A stretch of DNA of 64,000 nucleotides from DAOPXV01 sp964551445 (GTDB lineage Bacteria; Muiribacteriota; UBA9980). Numbering within the stretch: the stretch's first letter is position 1; each line of letters begins with the position of its first letter. The stretch spans positions 1-64,000 of the forward strand of contig CAZKCG010000014.1 in NCBI GenBank assembly GCA_964551445.1, given 5' to 3'. Of this stretch, positions 60,575 through 64,000 are shown piece after piece. The translations under genes and the position numbers were made by a program. Below the pieces are notes generated by a model that was not told where the DNA came from, ran no database searches, and saw only the letters and a program-made list of their open reading frames with translations.

Positions 60575-62786
60575 CGGGAAATTTTTTTATAAATACGATT
60601 CAATAGAAGAATATTTCAGGCCGGGCGGAACGATCGCGAGAAATCTTCGCGACTACGAAGAGCGCCCCGGACAGGGTGAAATGGCGTCGGCGATCTTCGG
60701 AGCGCTTTCGGACAGCAGGCACGCTTTGATAGAAGCGCCGTGCGGGATCGGAAAAAGCTACGCGTATATAATCCCGGCTGCGCTGTATGCACAGAGCACG
60801 GGCGAAAAGGTCGTGATATCGACCAACACCAAAACGCTCCAGGAACAGCTCAAGGCGTCCGATCTTCCGACCATTTCTCATAAGTACGGACTTAACATAA
60901 GATATAAAATACTAAAGGGCAAGAGCAATTATATCTGCCTGAGAAAATTATACGACATTAAAAAAAGCGGCATACCACTTGACCTGTTCGGCGAATACGC
61001 GGCTGAAAAAATAAAATCCAGAACCGATATTTACTTAGACGCCATGAACGAGATCGACAGGCGCGATATAGCGGAATTCGAGGAATTATCGCACGAAGCA
61101 TCGACTGACATACATTTTCAGCGCATGATAGCCTGCCAGAGCGTCGACTGCGTCGGAGGCAACTGTGAATATTTCAAGAACTGCAACTACTTCCGCGCGA
61201 TACAGGAAGCACAAAAATCGGAGATCATAGTCGTGAACCACGCGCTTTACTTCGCCTGCCTCATGATCGAGGCGAATGAAAAGCTCGAGGCTTTGAGCGC
61301 TTTCGGCGCGGGCGAAGACGAGGATGGTAAAAGCCAGCAGGAAAAGGCGTTTTTAAACCCGATACCGTCGCATTCGCGCGTCATATTCGACGAGGCGCAC
61401 CACATAGCCGACGTTGCGCAGAGCGGGTTTTCAATGTCATGCTCGCTTCACAAGTTCAATTCAACGCTTAACACCATCACATACGCGCTCAAAAAGAACG
61501 TGGGGAAAAAGGCGAAAAAGGTAACCGATAAGATCGCGGAACAGAAATACCTTGTGGAAGAGCGCATCAAGCTTTATTTCAACCATGTGGGAATGTCTCT
61601 CTTAGATGATTTTCTTACAAAAAAAGCCGAAGAGGGCGGCGGCGGTTCGTCAGCGGATGAAAGCGGCGCGGCGTCGGGACTTTCAAAGCTTATTCTTTTT
61701 AACGGCAATCACCTGGGCCGGATATCCGGGAATCCTAACGCGGATAACCTCATCGGCGCTCTTGAAACGCTTTCAGAAACGGCCAACGAGATAGGCGAGC
61801 TGCTGGTCGAAAAGAAGCTTCCGTTAAATATCACCGGCATCAACCGCATGATATCCGAAATGGTAACGGCGGCGGATCTGTGGTCGAACGCGAGATCTTT
61901 AAGCGAAGAATATAACCTGTGGGGGTCGCTCCCGTTTCAAAGCGCCAGAAACAACAATTACGCAGACGTTGAAATGATAGCATCGCCGCTGGACGTTTCA
62001 AAGATCATCGCAAGCGAGCTGTTCTCGAAGAAAAAATCGGTCATATTGACCTCGGCGACGCTTTCAACGGAAAATAATTTCAATTACATCAAAAACGAGG
62101 TCGGACTGACGAAATTCGCCCCGCTTGAAATAATGCTCGATTCGCCTTTCGACATCGAAGAACAGACCGGTTTTATAATACCGCCGATAGAGGCGACCCC
62201 GAAGGACAGAAATTTCAACGAGGCCGTTTCACGCTGGGTCCAGGATATAATTTTAAAATCGGACGGGCGGACGCTGGTGCTTTTCACTTCCAGATATCTC
62301 ATGGAATTCGTTTATCGCGAGGTCGGCATGAAATTGAAGCTCGACGGCTACGAGGTCCTTATCCAGGGCCAGATGCCGAAAGGAACGCTTTTAAGCAAAT
62401 TTAAAAAAGACGTCAGATCAAGTCTTTTCGCTCTGGACAGCTTCTGGGAAGGCATCGACGTGCGCGGCGAATCGCTTTCCACGCTGATAATTACGAAACT
62501 GCCGTTCAAGGTGCCGAGCCATCCTTTGAACGAGGCGCGGGATATTTACCTTAAAAAACAGAACAGGGACCCGTTTTCCGAATCGTCTCTCCCCTGGACG
62601 ATACTCAAGCTCAAACAGGGAATAGGGCGCCTCATCAGGCATCAGAGCGACCGCGGTGCGCTGGTAATATTAGACACGAGGCTGCGCGACACTTCTTACG
62701 GCAGGAAAATATCGGCGGCGCTTCCCAACTACAGAAAATTAAAAAATATCTCGGAAATAAAAGTTTTTCTGGAAAATAATCGATAA
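60561..62786 (+). CDS. DinG/XPD-type ATP-dependent DNA helicase
   Basis: A 741-aa superfamily 2 helicase, 5'-3' type with an iron-sulfur cluster. Walker A is EAPCGIGKS (K65, S66), and the DEAH box is D277-E-A-H. Cysteines C126, C192, C197, C202 and C208 lie where the cluster ligands are expected. C-terminal motifs are LTSATLS, LFTSRYLMEF, SFWEGIDVRG and QGIGRLIRH. It would unwind R-loops or repair intermediates. The ATG at 60561 was chosen over 60537 because GGGGCGGA lies directly before it. An exonuclease-fused paralogue follows after 52 nt. Confidence 0.93.
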   Translation: MKKNNGKFFYKYDSIEEYFRPGGTIARNLRDYEERPGQGEMASAIFGALSDSRHALIEAPCGIGKSYAYIIPAALYAQSTGEKVVISTNTKTLQEQLKASDLPTISHKYGLNIRYKILKGKSNYICLRKLYDIKKSGIPLDLFGEYAAEKIKSRTDIYLDAMNEIDRRDIAEFEELSHEASTDIHFQRMIACQSVDCVGGNCEYFKNCNYFRAIQEAQKSEIIVVNHALYFACLMIEANEKLEALSAFGAGEDEDGKSQQEKAFLNPIPSHSRVIFDEAHHIADVAQSGFSMSCSLHKFNSTLNTITYALKKNVGKKAKKVTDKIAEQKYLVEERIKLYFNHVGMSLLDDFLTKKAEEGGGGSSADESGAASGLSKLILFNGNHLGRISGNPNADNLIGALETLSETANEIGELLVEKKLPLNITGINRMISEMVTAADLWSNARSLSEEYNLWGSLPFQSARNNNYADVEMIASPLDVSKIIASELFSKKKSVILTSATLSTENNFNYIKNEVGLTKFAPLEIMLDSPFDIEEQTGFIIPPIEATPKDRNFNEAVSRWVQDIILKSDGRTLVLFTSRYLMEFVYREVGMKLKLDGYEVLIQGQMPKGTLLSKFKKDVRSSLFALDSFWEGIDVRGESLSTLIITKLPFKVPSHPLNEARDIYLKKQNRDPFSESSLPWTILKLKQGIGRLIRHQSDRGALVILDTRLRDTSYGRKISAALPNYRKLKNISEIKVFLENNR

Positions 62787-62838
62787 ATAATTTATAATAT
62801 AGCCTCATGTTTACGAAAAAGCTAGAAAGTAATGGTAT

Positions 62839-64000
62839 ATGAATCCGAATAATTATTTAAAAGACAACGAATTAACCGTACAGTTCTGGACAAAATTTAA
62901 AAAACGCCTGGTTTTTCTGGATTTTGAGACAACGGGGATCAACTTCGACTCCGACAGGATAATCGAAATTGGCGCGCTTGCGCTCGCGGGCAATGGGTGC
63001 GGCGAAGAGTATCAAACCTTCATCAATCCTCAGGTCCAGATCGCGCCGCTGATAACTTCGCTAACCGGCATTTCAAACGACATGGTCTGCGCCGCGCCGC
63101 TTATCGAATCACAGGCCGAAACCTTCAACGCGTTCTTCGCCGACGCGATCGTCATAGCGCATAACGCTAACTTCGAAAAGAATTTCATCGCGCGCTTTTT
63201 CCCGGACGCTAAATGTTTCGAATTCATCGATTCGTGCGAGATCGCCATGCTCCTTCTTCCGACCCTCAAATACTACAATCTCGAAAAGATACTCAATTTT
63301 TTCGGCATAAAGGAAAACGAGGACCACAGGGCGCTCGTCGACGCGCGAGACACTTATTACGCATTAAATCACATGATATCTTATGCTCTCGCGAATTCGA
63401 GCCCCGATTTTTTAAAGACGCTCTCATCGCATATCGATAAGGCCGCGAACGCATCGACGGCGCAGTTTTTTCACAATCTTTCCGCCGTTCACAAACAGCT
63501 CAACAAGGGCACGGCCAAAAAGCCGAAGCAGGCGGATGCCCCTGTAAAGCCTGAGACCCGTGGGCATCAGGGCCAGATATCTTTCGGCTTCATGCCGGAA
63601 CCGAGCCTTGAAGAAGCGCTCGCTGCGGTTGCCGCGCACGGCGTCATCGAAAGCGGATACCTTCTGCAGTCAAGCTTCGTTGCCGATATTATGAACGCCT
63701 TCGAGGAAGAAAAATACCTGCTCGCCGAGATACCGCATAAAGCAAACCGCATTAACTGCATCCTGCACGCGGCGGGGCTTTATTCGAAACGCACGCGCGA
63801 GAACGTGCTTGTGATCGAATCGCACGCGCCTTCGGTCGACGAGATAGCGAGACACCACCTGCCCCGGGCGGCTGCGGCGTTCGGCGGAGAGGTCAAGTTC
63901 GGGATCTTGAAGGACCCTGAAAATTATATCTGCCAGTGCAATTTCAATTTTCTCGAAAGTTCGGCCGCGACCGAAGAAGAGAACTTTTTCATTCTCTATA
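62839..64000 (+). CDS. DnaQ-like exonuclease fused to a DinG-like domain lacking Walker A (partial)
   Basis: At least 387 aa, running off the window. Residues about 20-195 are a DEDDh 3'-5' exonuclease: FLDFETTG (D28, E30), AHNANFEKNF, and the final motif DHRALVDARDTYYA. From about residue 255 a DinG-like segment begins (ISFGFMPEPSLEEALAAV). Where the ATP loop should be, the sequence is AEIPHKANRINC (296-307) in place of the usual EAGTGTGKTLAY; the following strand (ENVLVIES) and NYIC cysteine stay aligned. The helicase part is therefore probably unable to bind ATP in the usual way. Start choice is weak: there is no clear ribosome-binding site. A TATAAT lies at 62793-62798. Confidence 0.82.
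   Translation, partial: MNPNNYLKDNELTVQFWTKFKKRLVFLDFETTGINFDSDRIIEIGALALAGNGCGEEYQTFINPQVQIAPLITSLTGISNDMVCAAPLIESQAETFNAFFADAIVIAHNANFEKNFIARFFPDAKCFEFIDSCEIAMLLLPTLKYYNLEKILNFFGIKENEDHRALVDARDTYYALNHMISYALANSSPDFLKTLSSHIDKAANASTAQFFHNLSAVHKQLNKGTAKKPKQADAPVKPETRGHQGQISFGFMPEPSLEEALAAVAAHGVIESGYLLQSSFVADIMNAFEEEKYLLAEIPHKANRINCILHAAGLYSKRTRENVLVIESHAPSVDEIARHHLPRAAAAFGGEVKFGILKDPENYICQCNFNFLESSAATEEENFFILY

Overview
The window looks like part of a metagenome-assembled genome from an uncultured diderm (Gram-negative-type) bacterium. Evidence for an outer membrane is a heptose-7-phosphate kinase (LPS core precursor), an outer-membrane beta-barrel protein, an RND pump with its periplasmic adaptor, and many Sec signal peptides. 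Two runs of exactly 100 N are scaffold gaps. Gene style (clostripain, prepilin-like tails with CPxGG...CxxHG, FN3-rich secreted proteins, AOR oxidoreductase) suggests an anaerobic lineage such as the Riflebacteria/Wallbacteria type, but that placement is inference only. TAA, TAG and TGA all end genes normally.

Layout. 1-6 kb: diadenylate cyclase (interrupted by an in-frame stop), dapA, a YD-repeat secreted protein, a membrane C39-like peptidase, a small Cdd1 protein and an ADP-ribosylglycohydrolase. 6.6-11.5 kb: two secreted proteases (HEXXH metalloprotease, clostripain). 11.9-16.5 kb: an RND efflux pump behind a sigma70 promoter with a TetR-type palindrome. 16.6-25.2 kb: sugar kinase, secreted 5'-nucleotidase, DUF952-VOC fusion, SPFH protein and a 1050-aa secreted protein. 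25.4-30.7 kb: a minus-strand pilin-like operon ending in a proline-rich tandem-repeat protein that contains both assembly gaps. 30.9-41.8 kb: TrmL, tRNA-Leu(CAA), lytic transglycosylase, FN3 protein, rfaE1, NAD(P)HX repair enzyme, hybrid histidine kinase, tRNA-Ala(GGC). 41.8-53.5 kb: PHP phosphatase, then an unorthodox chemosensory cluster: two CheW proteins, an outer-membrane protein, a chemoreceptor, a CheA-like kinase with its phosphotransfer domain at the wrong end, and a receiver-like protein lacking its aspartate. A sigma54 activator lies upstream. 53.6-64 kb: AOR plus ferredoxin, a secreted amphipathic-helix protein, a membrane-anchored Ala-rich protein, a DinG-type helicase, and an exonuclease-helicase paralogue whose Walker A motif is destroyed (runs off the window).

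Regulation is unusually readable: about a dozen promoters fit TTGACA-N17-TATAAT, often with a TGn extension. A dispersed intergenic repeat occurs at about eight places: degenerate 7-nt tandem units end in AGTTGTGG, usually followed by a GC-rich hairpin, often as an inverted pair 100-290 bp long. The strongest candidates for something undescribed are the permuted CheA cluster, this heptad-repeat element, and the Walker-A-less exonuclease-helicase next to an intact paralogue.
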